Part shown: one piece after another, positions 8,479 to 17,606 of the stretch
How the letters are laid out: the number at the start of each line of letters is the position of its first letter
How positions within the stretch are numbered: the first letter of the stretch is position 1
From: Microcella humidisoli
GTDB taxonomy: Bacteria > Actinomycetota > Actinomycetes > Actinomycetales > Microbacteriaceae
Assembly (NCBI RefSeq): GCF_024362325.1
Contig: NZ_CP101497.1
Location: forward strand, 2,356,001 to 2,420,000
DNA length: 64,000 nt
Direction of reading: 5' to 3'
Position numbers and translations under genes: made by a program
The notes under the pieces: generated by a model
The model's database searches: none
What the model was told of the DNA's origin: nothing
The model's input: only the letters and a program-made list of their open reading frames with translations

Positions 8479-9114
8479 ATGACGGTGTTCGCACTCGTGC
8501 GCCACGGCGAGACCGACTGGAACCGCGAGCGGCGCATCCAGGGCTCTACCGACATCCCGCTCAACGCGACCGGGCGTGAGCAGGCCCGCGCGACCGGGGA
8601 ACTGCTCGCGAGCCGCCGCTGGACGGCCCTCGTCGCCTCGCCTCTCTCACGCGCCGCCGAGACCGCCCGCATCATCGGCGAGCACGTCGGTCTCGGCGAC
8701 CCCGAGCTCGAGCGACGCCTCGCCGAGCGCGACTACGGCGAGGCAGAGGGGCTCACGGGCCCCGAGATCGACGCGAAGTTTCCCGACGGGGCCGACGTGC
8801 CCGGTCGCGAGCCGCGCGAGGCCGTCGCGGAGCGTGCTGTTGCCGCCCTGCACGATCTCGCCGCGCGGCACCCGGGCGAGGCCGTCATCGTCGTCGCGCA
8901 CGGCGGCGTCATCCGCAGCGTGCTCGAGACGGTCGCGCCCGGCCGGCACCGCGAGCCGATCACGAACGGCTCCGTGCACTCCTTCCGCCACGCTGACGGG
9001 GAGATCGAGCTCGTTGCCTTCGACGACCCGATCGACGAGCAGTCGATCTTCCCGCTCGCCGACGACTTCGAGCAGCAGAACCGACTCGCCGAGCGCGAGC
9101 GCGAAGGCCGCTGA
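8479..9114 (+). CDS. Histidine phosphatase (phosphoglycerate mutase-like)
   Basis: Branch 1 histidine acid phosphatase, 211 residues. The phospho-acceptor motif is VRHGETDWN (His9), followed by RIQGSTDIPLN, and the second catalytic histidine lies in VVAHGGVIRS (His141). The family covers cofactor-dependent phosphoglycerate mutases and broad phosphatases (cobC, GpgP and others); the 211-residue length and lack of the mutase-specific insert favour a phosphatase, so the substrate is open. GAAAGGGA lies eight bases upstream of ATG 8479, and TACGAT at 8445-8450 is a plausible -10. Its TGA overlaps the next ATG by one base (TGATG), implying coupled translation with the YbaK gene. Confidence 0.88.
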   Translation: MTVFALVRHGETDWNRERRIQGSTDIPLNATGREQARATGELLASRRWTALVASPLSRAAETARIIGEHVGLGDPELERRLAERDYGEAEGLTGPEIDAKFPDGADVPGREPREAVAERAVAALHDLAARHPGEAVIVVAHGGVIRSVLETVAPGRHREPITNGSVHSFRHADGEIELVAFDDPIDEQSIFPLADDFEQQNRLAEREREGR

Positions 9115-9590
9115 TGGCGAGCGGTCCCGAGCGCTTTCTGGCCGCAACGGCGCACCTGCCGATCACCCCGCAACGGATGCCCGATTCCACCCACACCGCC
9201 GCCGAAGCCGCGGCCGCCGTCGGCTGCGCGGTCGGGGCGATCGTGAAGTCGCTCGTCTTCGTCGCGGTGCACCCCGATGACTCGAGAGAGCCCGTGCTCG
9301 CGCTCGTGTGCGGCGACAACCGCGCCGACCTCGACGCCCTGGCCGGCGTGCTCGGTGCCCGGGTCGAGAAGGCCGACGCGAAGACCGTCAAGGAGACCAC
9401 CGGGTACTCGATCGGCGGTGTTCCTCCGCTCGGGCATCCCGCCCCCGTACGCACAGTCGTCGATCGCGACCTGCTGCGCTTCGGGACGGTCTGGTCAGCG
9501 GCGGGCAGCGCCTACGACGTCTTCCCGGCCACCCCGCAGCAGCTCGTCGACTGGACGGGCGGCGAGCTCGCCGACATCGGCAACCGCTGA
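9114..9590 (+). CDS. YbaK/ProX-type aminoacyl-tRNA deacylase
   Basis: A 158-residue YbaK/aaRS-associated domain protein, the family that hydrolyses mischarged tRNAs in trans (for example Cys-tRNA-Pro). The conserved lysine-containing strand GAIVKSLVFVAV, and VKETTGYSIGGVPPLGH, the substrate loop with the GGxxP signature, are both present. It starts within the stop of the upstream phosphatase gene and is probably read from the same transcript. The amino acid specificity (Cys, Ala, Ser or other) cannot be fixed from these motifs alone. Confidence 0.87.
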   Translation: MASGPERFLAATAHLPITPQRMPDSTHTAAEAAAAVGCAVGAIVKSLVFVAVHPDDSREPVLALVCGDNRADLDALAGVLGARVEKADAKTVKETTGYSIGGVPPLGHPAPVRTVVDRDLLRFGTVWSAAGSAYDVFPATPQQLVDWTGGELADIGNR

Positions 9591-9596
9591 CACGGA

Positions 9597-9613
9597 GAAG
9601 TCGTTCCGACTTC
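9597..9613. terminator. Possible weak bidirectional terminator hairpin
   Basis: GAAGTCG (9597-9603), loop TTC, CGACTTC (9607-9613) form a perfect seven-base stem between the converging YbaK and glycosyltransferase genes. There is no strong T tract, so this is a modest call. Confidence 0.4.
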
Positions 9614-9657
9614 CTACAATTCGGGAGTCTCCGAACCCGGCCCGCAGGCTCGCGGGA

Positions 9658-10752
9658 CTAGCGACGCGAGCGCCCGAGCGCGGCCTGCTCGCGCAGCAGC
9701 TCGAGCAGCACCGCGGCCGACCGGCTCCAGTCGAAGCGCGCCGCCTCAGCGGGGGCGGCGGCCGAGCGGCGCTCCCACTCCCCCGCGGCCAGCAGCTCGG
9801 TGATGCGCGCGGCGAAGGCCTCCGCATCCCCGGTCGCCGCATAGAGCGCCGTCTCTCCCCCGATCTCGCGGAAGATCGGGATGTCGCTCACGACGACGGG
9901 GGTGCCGCGTCCCATGGCCTCGACGAGCGGGATGCCGAAGCCCTCGTCGCGCGACGCCGTCACGAGCGCCGTTGCCGAGTCGAGCAGCTGCGCGTACTCC
10001 TCGTCGCTCACGCCGTCGTGCACGACGAGCGAGCCCGCGGGCGCGGCGGCTTCGAACCGGACGCGATCGGCAGGCCGGATACGGCTCAGCAGGTGCAGCC
10101 GAGCGCCGGGCAGGTGATGCAGGGCCGCGACGAGGGTGTCGACGCCCTTGTAGGGCATGAACGAGCCCATGTAGACGAGCTCGACGCCCTCAGGGCGCAC
10201 CCGCGGGGCGACGGAGACCGGCCGGTCGGCGGCGTTCGGCACGACGGTGATCGAGCGCCGCGTGAGCCGGTGTTGCCGCATGAGCGCGCGCGTCGTCTCA
10301 CTCACGGTCACGACCGCGTCGGCCCGGTTCAGCAGGAGCCGCTGCGGCCACCACGCCAGGTGGTACAGCCGCCAGCCGAGGCGCACCGGCCACGGGAGGT
10401 CGCGCGGCGGCGTCGGATGCGCGTAGTAGATCAGATCGTGCAGCGTTAGCACGAGCGGGTAGCGCCGCCCGAGCGCCCCCATGGTCTGCATGGGACTGAA
10501 GACGACGTCCGGGCGCACACGATTGACCTGGCGTGCTACAACGGGCTCACGCGGGCTCGTGGGGCCGCTGACGAGGTGCCAAGGCAGTCCCTCGGGCAGC
10601 ATGGGGAGCTGGCGCTCGTCGCTGATCAACAGCTCGAGCGACTCACCGTCAGCGAGCAGCGGGAGCAGGGCATCCACGAGACCCGCCGTGAACCGGCTGA
10701 TGCCGTCGTGGCGCGGAAACCGCACATAGCGGCAGTCGACGACGATCTTCAC
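9658..10752 (-). CDS. Glycosyltransferase family 4
   Basis: A 364-residue GT-B retaining glycosyltransferase. The N-terminal Rossmann half starts MKIVVDCRYVRFPRHDGISRF; the C-terminal half has YMGSFMPYKGVDTLV and the sugar-nucleotide binding ExxxxxxxE motif in DEGFGIPLVEAMGRGTP. It would transfer a sugar from an NDP-sugar to a lipid or glycan; donor and acceptor are not readable. GTG 10752 lies three bases after the stop of the alpha/beta hydrolase gene, so the two are co-transcribed from the promoter at 11648-11653. No polysaccharide cluster surrounds it. Confidence 0.88.
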   Translation of the reverse strand: MKIVVDCRYVRFPRHDGISRFTAGLVDALLPLLADGESLELLISDERQLPMLPEGLPWHLVSGPTSPREPVVARQVNRVRPDVVFSPMQTMGALGRRYPLVLTLHDLIYYAHPTPPRDLPWPVRLGWRLYHLAWWPQRLLLNRADAVVTVSETTRALMRQHRLTRRSITVVPNAADRPVSVAPRVRPEGVELVYMGSFMPYKGVDTLVAALHHLPGARLHLLSRIRPADRVRFEAAAPAGSLVVHDGVSDEEYAQLLDSATALVTASRDEGFGIPLVEAMGRGTPVVVSDIPIFREIGGETALYAATGDAEAFAARITELLAAGEWERRSAAAPAEAARFDWSRSAAVLLELLREQAALGRSRR

Positions 10753-10755
10753 GAT

Positions 10756-11640
10756 CTAGGCCAGGAACTCTCGGATGGCCGCGGCCGCCTCGACCGGCTT
10801 CTCGTAGTGCACGAGGTGGCCGACGCCCTCGATGATCTCGAGTCGGGCATCCGGGAACAGCGTCACGAGGTGGCGCTGGGCCTCCAGCGGCGTGATGTCG
10901 TCTTCGTCGGCGACGATCAGCAGCGTGCTGGGCGACACGCGGGCCGCGTACTCCGAGACGTCGTGCGAGACGGATGCCCGGAACGCCTCGAGCAGGCTGT
11001 CGCGATTCGCGAAGGCCGAGAAGTAGCGGTCATGCTCTTCGTGAATCCAGCGCAGCAGAGCCTTGTCGTCGGTCTTCGCCATGGTCACGCTCATGATGCG
11101 CGTGACGAGGCGGCTGCGCAGCACCGCGAAGCCGAGCGCCTCGGGCAGTGCGGCGCCCGCGCGGTAGAAGCCGACGGCGAGGCGCGTGAGCACGCCGCGC
11201 GGCCCCGCGAGGGCATTCTGGCCGATGGGGTTCACGAGCACGACGCGCGGCGTCGGAACCCCGCTCGCCACCGCCGCCGAGACGACGATCGAACCGAAGG
11301 AGTGGCCCAGCAGCACCGCGGTGCCGTGCACGCCCGCCGCGTGCAGGAAGGCGTCGAGCCAGGCGACGTACCCCTCGATGTCGTGCGCACGGTCGGCGAG
11401 CGGCTCGCTCGTGCCGAATCCGGGCAGGTCGGGAGCGAGAAAGCGGATGCCCGGCAACTGCGCCACGACCGGCCCGAGCCCGTGGTGATCGCCGCGGAAG
11501 CCGTGCACGAGCACGACCGTGCGATCGGCGTCGAGCGGCCCGTACTCGACCAGGTGGGTCGAGACTCCGAGCACCTCGAGCGTGCGATCGCGGGCGGGGA
11601 TGCGCGCGAGGGCATCGGCGTACGGAGAGGGGGCGCTCAT
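10756..11640 (-). CDS. Alpha/beta-fold hydrolase
   Basis: A 294-residue serine hydrolase. Seen are the oxyanion loop LVHGFRGDHHG, the nucleophile elbow GHSFGS (Ser114), the aspartate region VADEDDITP and the catalytic histidine in GVGHLVHYEKP. No signal peptide is present, so it is cytoplasmic. Substrate is unknown. The start at ATG 11640 fits a leaderless transcript: TAGACT ends seven bases before it on the minus strand. A much longer minus-strand frame continuing to 12183 is antisense to treS and was not used. The glycosyltransferase follows three bases after its stop. Confidence 0.88.
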   Translation of the reverse strand: MSAPSPYADALARIPARDRTLEVLGVSTHLVEYGPLDADRTVVLVHGFRGDHHGLGPVVAQLPGIRFLAPDLPGFGTSEPLADRAHDIEGYVAWLDAFLHAAGVHGTAVLLGHSFGSIVVSAAVASGVPTPRVVLVNPIGQNALAGPRGVLTRLAVGFYRAGAALPEALGFAVLRSRLVTRIMSVTMAKTDDKALLRWIHEEHDRYFSAFANRDSLLEAFRASVSHDVSEYAARVSPSTLLIVADEDDITPLEAQRHLVTLFPDARLEIIEGVGHLVHYEKPVEAAAAIREFLA

Positions 11641-11646
11641 CGTGAT

Positions 11647-11652
11647 TAGTCT
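11647..11652 (+). promoter_or_regulatory. -10 element for leaderless treS transcript
   Basis: TAGTCT ends six bases before GTG 11659, so transcription would begin at or next to the start codon. It overlaps the opposite-strand -10 of the alpha/beta hydrolase almost completely (shared TAGTCTA, 11647-11653). No clear -35 is seen. Confidence 0.6.
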
Positions 11653-11653
11653 A
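11648..11653 (-). promoter_or_regulatory. -10 element for leaderless alpha/beta hydrolase transcript
   Basis: TAGACT on the minus strand ends seven bases before ATG 11640. It is the reverse-strand reading of the same seven bases that form the treS -10. Confidence 0.6.
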
Positions 11654-11658
11654 GGCAG

Positions 11659-13383
<1,725 letters not shown>

Positions 13384-13393
13384 GCTGAGCCGC

Positions 13394-14083
13394 GTGACCC
13401 TGCTGCAGCGCGACCTCGCCGTCTTCGATCTCGAAACGACGGGGGTGGATGTTCGCACCGCGCGCATCGTCACCGCCTGCATCGCCGTGCTCGACGCCTC
13501 CGGCACCGTCGTCTCGCGGCGTGACTGGCTCGCCGACCCCGGGGTCGAGATCCCGGAGGGTGCCGCGGCGATCCACGGCATCACGACGGAACGCGCGCGG
13601 GCCGAGGGCCGCCCGGCCGCCGAGGTCGTGGCCGAGATCGTCGCCGAGTTGCACGCCCGGTTGAGCGCGGGGCTGCCCCTCGTCGTCTACAACGCCCCCT
13701 ACGACCTGTCGCTGCTGCGGTTCGAGGCAGAGCGGCACGGTGTCGCGCCTCTCGTCGACCCGGCTCCCGTCGTCGACCCGCTCGTCATCGACAAGGCCGT
13801 CGACCGCTACCGCAAGGGCAAGCGCACGCTCGAGGCCGCCGCGGCCCACTACGGCGTCGCCCTCGACGGCGCCCACGACGCCGGGGTCGACGCGATCGCT
13901 GCGGGCCATGTGGCCCGCGCGATCGTCGCGGCGCACGCCGCCAAGGTGCCCGACACCCTCGACGAGCTGCACACCCAGCAGGCCGCGTGGCACGAGCAGC
14001 AGGCCAGCAGCTTCGAGGACTACATGCGCACCCAGCGCGACCAGCACTTCACGGCGGACCGCGGCTGGCCCGTTCGGCACTGA
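13394..14083 (+). CDS. DnaQ-like 3'-5' exonuclease
   Basis: A 229-residue DEDD exonuclease-fold protein. Exo I is FDLETTG (Asp12, Glu14), Exo II is in YNAPYDLSLL, and Exo III is HDAGVDA (DEDDh type, with the His before Asp). This is the proofreading/epsilon-like or RNase T-like fold, about the length of actinobacterial stand-alone 'DNA polymerase III subunit epsilon' relatives; role in proofreading versus RNA or repair trimming is open. GTG 13394 is chosen because TAGGCT lies seven bases upstream. It follows treS by ten bases but is functionally unrelated. Confidence 0.88.
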   Translation: MTLLQRDLAVFDLETTGVDVRTARIVTACIAVLDASGTVVSRRDWLADPGVEIPEGAAAIHGITTERARAEGRPAAEVVAEIVAELHARLSAGLPLVVYNAPYDLSLLRFEAERHGVAPLVDPAPVVDPLVIDKAVDRYRKGKRTLEAAAAHYGVALDGAHDAGVDAIAAGHVARAIVAAHAAKVPDTLDELHTQQAAWHEQQASSFEDYMRTQRDQHFTADRGWPVRH

Positions 14084-14116
14084 CGCAACGACCTCGAGGT
14101 CTGCCACACTGCCTGC

Positions 14117-15046
14117 ATGACAGCCACGGCATCCATCTCGGTGAGTGGGCTCACGAAGCGCTACGGCGACCTTCTCGCCGTCGACGAGGTGTCGTTCGAT
14201 GTTCAGGCCGGCAGCGTGTTCGCGTTTCTCGGCACGAACGGAGCGGGCAAGTCGACGACCATCGGGTGCATCACCACGGTGCTGTCCTACGACGCCGGAG
14301 TGATCATCGTCGACGGCTACGACGCACGGCGAGACCCCGGCTCTGTGCGTGAGCAGATCGGCGTGGTCTTTCAAGAGTCGATGCTCGACGCACCACTGAC
14401 GGCTCGCGAGAACCTCGCCACCCGGGCCCGCTTCTACAGCGCCGATCGTTCGCAGATCGCGGCTCGCGTCGCCGAGCTGTCCGCCCTCATCGGCCTCGAC
14501 GACTTTCTCGACCGCCGGTACGGATCCCTCTCCGGCGGTCAGCGCCGACGGGTCGACATCGCGCGTGCTCTCCTCCACTCGCCCTCGATCCTCTTCCTCG
14601 ACGAACCGACGGCGGGTCTCGATCCCGCGAGCCGGGCGATCGTGTGGTCGACGATCAATGACCTGCGCGACGCGCACGGCTTGACGGTGTTCCTCACCAC
14701 GCACTACATGGAGGAGACCGAGAACGCCGACCAGGTGAGCATCATCGAGCGCGGTCGCGTCATCGCGCACGGCTCCCCCGCGCAGTTGCGGGCGCGGCAC
14801 AGCTCGAGCGTGCTCTCGGTCATCACGCGCGATCGGGCGGCGTTCGCAGCCCTGGCCTCGACGCGCGGGTTCGAGGTGCGTGAGCGCGGCGAGCCGCTCG
14901 AGGTGCGGGTGCCTGACGCTGCGGCCGCCCGGGGCCTGATCGTCGACCACGCCGACGACCTGCTCGACTTCGAGTTCCGACATGGATCGATGGACGACGT
15001 CTTCATCGCGCTGACGGGGCGCGAACCCGATCGAGGCAACGGCTGA
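14117..15046 (+). CDS. ABC exporter ATPase, DrrA/NatA-like
   Basis: ATPase of a two-component exporter. The 309-residue protein has Walker A GTNGAGKST, Q-loop VVFQES, signature LSGGQRRR, Walker B LFLDEPTAGLD and the switch histidine in TTHYMEE. A roughly 80-residue C-terminal extension is typical of DrrA-type ATPases. Its stop overlaps the ATG of the permease by one base. CACACT lies six bases before ATG 14117 and is a weak leaderless -10 candidate. No regulator gene is adjacent. The region reads as slightly less GC-rich than its neighbours, which hints at separate origin. Substrate unknown: drugs, lipids or sodium are all possible for this family. Confidence 0.9.
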   Translation: MTATASISVSGLTKRYGDLLAVDEVSFDVQAGSVFAFLGTNGAGKSTTIGCITTVLSYDAGVIIVDGYDARRDPGSVREQIGVVFQESMLDAPLTARENLATRARFYSADRSQIAARVAELSALIGLDDFLDRRYGSLSGGQRRRVDIARALLHSPSILFLDEPTAGLDPASRAIVWSTINDLRDAHGLTVFLTTHYMEETENADQVSIIERGRVIAHGSPAQLRARHSSSVLSVITRDRAAFAALASTRGFEVRERGEPLEVRVPDAAAARGLIVDHADDLLDFEFRHGSMDDVFIALTGREPDRGNG

Positions 15047-15924
15047 TGCGCCTCGTGCTCACGATCACGGCCCGCAATCTACGTCTGTTCTTCCGTGACC
15101 GGGCCGGAGTCGTCTTCTCGCTGATGGGCGCGCTCATCGTCTTCCTTCTCTACGCGCTGTTCCTCTCCGACCTGCAGGTGCGCTCGATCGCGGCGTCCTT
15201 CCCCGACGCCGATGCCTCCGACGTGCGCGCCTTCGTCGACACCTGGATGTTCGCGGGCATCATCGCGATGACATCGATCACGACGTCTCTCGGAGCGCTA
15301 GCGGTGTTCGTGGAGGATGTCGCGTCCGGGCGATTCCGCGACTTCATGGTGTCGCCGATCCGCCGGTGGCAGCTCGTGCTCGGCTACCTGCTGGCCACCG
15401 TCGTGGTCGCACTCGTGATGACGACGGTGGTTCTCGGGGCTAGTATCGCGTACCTGTTCCTGATCGATGGGGTGACGATCGGAGTGTTCCCGCTCGCCCT
15501 CACCATGTTCTGGATCGTTCTCTCCTGCGTCGCGTTCGCCGCCCTGTGGGCGTTCGTGGTCTCATTCCTCCGCAGCACGGCCGCGTTCTCGGCGCTCGCG
15601 ACCGTCGTTGGCACGATCATCGGCTTCCTCGCGGGCGCCTTCATCGCCATCGGTCTGTTCCCCGCGGGCGTTCGCGACATCGTCAATGCGTTGCCGTTCG
15701 CGCAGTCCGCGATGCTCATGCGGCAGCAGTTCACGGAAGAGAGCCTTCGTGCCCTCGTGGGCGATCAGCCCGAGGCCATCGCACCGCTCAGCGAGTTCTA
15801 CGGCATCACCGCCGTCGTCGGAGGCGCTGTCGTTCCCGTGCCCCTCGTCGTCGCGCTCCTGCTCGCGTATGCGCTCGCGTTCACTGCACTCGCGGCCTGG
15901 CGCATCCGTTCGCGACTGGAATAG
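15046..15924 (+). CDS. ABC-2 type exporter permease
   Basis: Membrane partner of the ATPase just upstream (one-base overlap, ATG at 15046). The 292-residue protein has six predicted helices: an N-terminal one after FFRDRAGVVF, helices around residues 60-80, 110-140, 145-170 and 180-215, and a last helix near the C-terminus (VPLVVALLLAYALAFTALAAW). The soluble loop after helix 1 and the GRFRDFMVSPIRRW coupling segment fit the ABC-2 family. A strong hairpin follows the stop. Transported molecule unknown. Confidence 0.88.
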   Translation: MRLVLTITARNLRLFFRDRAGVVFSLMGALIVFLLYALFLSDLQVRSIAASFPDADASDVRAFVDTWMFAGIIAMTSITTSLGALAVFVEDVASGRFRDFMVSPIRRWQLVLGYLLATVVVALVMTTVVLGASIAYLFLIDGVTIGVFPLALTMFWIVLSCVAFAALWAFVVSFLRSTAAFSALATVVGTIIGFLAGAFIAIGLFPAGVRDIVNALPFAQSAMLMRQQFTEESLRALVGDQPEAIAPLSEFYGITAVVGGAVVPVPLVVALLLAYALAFTALAAWRIRSRLE

Positions 15925-15940
15925 CGCGTCGCGAACGACG

Positions 15941-15968
15941 ACGGGCCCCGCTGATCAGCGGGGCCCGT
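15941..15968 (+). terminator. Rho-independent terminator after the ABC exporter operon
   Basis: A perfect 28-base palindrome, ACGGGCCCCGCT / AGCGGGGCCCGT around GATC, 17 bases after the permease stop and followed by TCGG rather than a long T run. It may also stop the small minus-strand gene that ends at 16011. Confidence 0.8.
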
Positions 15969-16010
15969 TCGGCGGTTGCGGCCGTCGCGCTCATGATCGA
16001 CGGATCGGCG

Positions 16011-16322
16011 TTAGCCGGCCGCGCCCCCGGTGATGAGAAACGCCAGCGAGAGCAACAATGGGGCGAGAAACGGCACGAGGGTCGCTGCGAGTGTGACTGA
16101 CGAGACGATCATTGCGGCGAGCGACAGCCCCCACCCGCTGAGCTCCGGGTGCGCGCGCAGTTCGGCACGGCTGCGGAGCGAGAGCCAGACTCCCGCGACG
16201 GCGAGGAGCAGACCAAGAGCGGGCGCAGGCAGTGCGGCGATCGCGCCCGTCACGCCAACGGTGACGGCGGCCAGCACGATGCCGGGGTAGGTGCGAGGTG
16301 AGGAAACATCCGTGCCCGTCAT
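16011..16322 (-). CDS. Small membrane protein of unknown function
   Basis: A 103-residue protein with three hydrophobic stretches: YPGIVLAAVTVGVTGAIAAL, APALGLLLAVAGVWL, and a long C-terminal segment SLAAMIVSSVTLAATLVPFLAPLLLSLAFLITGG (given here as positions about 68-101). No soluble domain is recognised. ATG 16322 is chosen because TACTGT ends six bases upstream, giving a leaderless message; a longer frame to 16385 adds a Cys/Arg-rich sequence that does not look coding. The gene lies between two nearly identical terminator hairpins (15941 and 16387). No function is claimed. Confidence 0.65.
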   Translation of the reverse strand: MTGTDVSSPRTYPGIVLAAVTVGVTGAIAALPAPALGLLLAVAGVWLSLRSRAELRAHPELSGWGLSLAAMIVSSVTLAATLVPFLAPLLLSLAFLITGGAAG

Positions 16323-16328
16323 GCTCGA

Positions 16329-16334
16329 ACAGTA
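16329..16334 (-). promoter_or_regulatory. -10 element for the small membrane protein (leaderless)
   Basis: TACTGT on the minus strand ends six bases before ATG 16322. Confidence 0.45.
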
Positions 16335-16386
16335 GCGCTTGGCGCGATGATTCGCTCCGCGGCACAGCATCTGTCTCGGGAACACC

Positions 16387-16417
16387 GAAGGGCCCCGCCG
16401 GATCGGCGGGGCCCTTC
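16387..16417 (-). terminator. Rho-independent terminator of rpmE2
   Basis: GAAGGGCCCCGCCG (16387-16400), loop GAT, CGGCGGGGCCCTTC (16404-16417): a 14-base perfect stem 16 bases beyond the L31 stop on the minus strand. Its core is nearly the same as the hairpin at 15941-15968. Confidence 0.85.
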
Positions 16418-16432
16418 ATCGTGGTCAGTGGC

Positions 16433-16681
16433 TTACTGGCCGAAGTTCTTGAAGCGCTGGTTGAACTTCTCGACGCGACCGGCCGAGTCCATGATGCGCT
16501 GCTTGCCCGTGTAGAACGGGTGCGAGGCCGACGAGATCTCCACGTCGATGACCGGGTAGGTCTCACCGTCGAGCTCGATGGTCTTTTCGCTCGTGACGGT
16601 CGAGCGGGTGAGGAAGGTCTCGCCCGAGGCCAGGTCGCGGAACACGACGGCGGCGTACTCGGGGTGGATGTCAGTCTTCAT
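16433..16681 (-). CDS. rpmE2: 50S ribosomal protein L31 type B
   Basis: Ribosomal protein L31 of the zinc-independent (C-) type, 82 residues, starting [16 protein letters not shown] and containing [11 protein letters not shown] and RVEKFNQRF, the family hallmarks. It lacks the CxxC zinc ligands of type A L31. ATG 16681 follows AAGGA; TATTCT on the minus strand (16757-16762) is a likely -10 giving a leader of about 70 bases. In many Actinobacteria the zinc-free L31 is produced in zinc limitation under Zur control; I see no convincing Zur palindrome here, so constitutive expression is possible. Confidence 0.96.
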   Translation of the reverse strand: MKTDIHPEYAAVVFRDLASGETFLTRSTVTSEKTIELDGETYPVIDVEISSASHPFYTGKQRIMDSAGRVEKFNQRFKNFGQ

Positions 16682-16756
16682 GAGCGGATTCCTTGAAAGT
16701 TCGTGATGGGCGCACGTCACGCGTGCGCGACGAAGGGCCACGAGGCCCAGCGGTCA

Positions 16757-16762
16757 AGAATA
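16757..16762 (-). promoter_or_regulatory. -10 element upstream of rpmE2
   Basis: TATTCT on the minus strand, about 75 bases before ATG 16681. The match to consensus is good; no clear -35. Confidence 0.4.
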
Positions 16763-16788
16763 GCAGAGGCCGAGCGCGATCGAGCGGC

Positions 16789-17571
16789 TCAGGCGGCCCG
16801 CGCGGTGAAGCGGTCGCCGTCGCGCGACACCGAGAGACCGAGACCGAAGGCGTCGGTGAGGTGCTCGCTCGTGATGACCTCGCCGAGCGGGCCCGCCGCA
16901 GCGATCTCGCCTCCGCGCAGCAGCAGCGCGTGTGTGAAGCCAGAGGGGATCTCCTCGACGTGGTGGGTCACCATGACCATGGCGGGCGAGCTCGGCTCGC
17001 TGGCGTAGGCACCGAGCAGCTGCAGCAGCTCTTCCCGAGCGCCGAGGTCGAGGCTGGCAGCAGGCTCGTCGAGCAGCAGCAGCTCGGGATCGGTCATGAT
17101 CGCACGCGCGATCTGCACGCGCTTCTGCTCGCCATCGCTCAGCGTGCCGAACAGCCGGTCGGCGAACCCGTCGAGGTGCCACTCGCGCAGCACGCGCTCG
17201 GCGCGCCGAACATCCACCTCGTCGTACTGCTCGTTCCAGCGACCGGTCACCGAGTACGAGGCCGTCATGACGACGTCGAGCACGCGCTCATTGCCCGGGA
17301 TGCGGCGCGCAAGCGCGGTCGAGGCGAAGCCGATTCGGGGTCGCAGCTCGAAGACGTCGGTCGTTCCGAGGGTCTCGTCGAGCACGACCGCGCGGCCCGA
17401 GCTCGGATGCAGCAGCGAGGCGGCGACCTGCAGCATCGTCGTCTTGCCGGCACCGTTCGGGCCGAGCACCACCCAGCGCTCGTCGGAGTTCACCTGCCAC
17501 GAAACATGGCTGAGGATGGCCGAGCCATCGCGGGTCAGAGAGACATCGTCGAACTCGAGAACACTGGCCAT
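16789..17571 (-). CDS. ABC transporter ATP-binding protein (stand-alone)
   Basis: A 260-residue ATPase with Walker A GPNGAGKTT, signature LSDGEQKR (Asp in place of the usual Gly/Ser), Walker B LLLLDEPAASLD and switch region VTHHVEEIP. The VLGPNGAGKTTML and HVEEIP style resembles ModF/iron-siderophore-type ATPases often found as orphans in Actinobacteria. No permease is adjacent, so it may work with a permease elsewhere or have a non-transport role. TAGGCT ends nine bases upstream of ATG 17571. It lies 35 bases downstream of the glgA stop but has its own -10. Confidence 0.87.
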   Translation of the reverse strand: MASVLEFDDVSLTRDGSAILSHVSWQVNSDERWVVLGPNGAGKTTMLQVAASLLHPSSGRAVVLDETLGTTDVFELRPRIGFASTALARRIPGNERVLDVVMTASYSVTGRWNEQYDEVDVRRAERVLREWHLDGFADRLFGTLSDGEQKRVQIARAIMTDPELLLLDEPAASLDLGAREELLQLLGAYASEPSSPAMVMVTHHVEEIPSGFTHALLLRGGEIAAAGPLGEVITSEHLTDAFGLGLSVSRDGDRFTARAA

Positions 17572-17580
17572 GGTACTTCC

Positions 17581-17586
17581 AGCCTA
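17581..17586 (-). promoter_or_regulatory. -10 element for the orphan ABC ATPase
   Basis: TAGGCT on the minus strand, nine bases before ATG 17571. The gap is slightly longer than at other leaderless genes here and contains GGAAG. Confidence 0.45.
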
Positions 17587-17606
17587 GAGCACCGGCGGGG
17601 TGCCGA

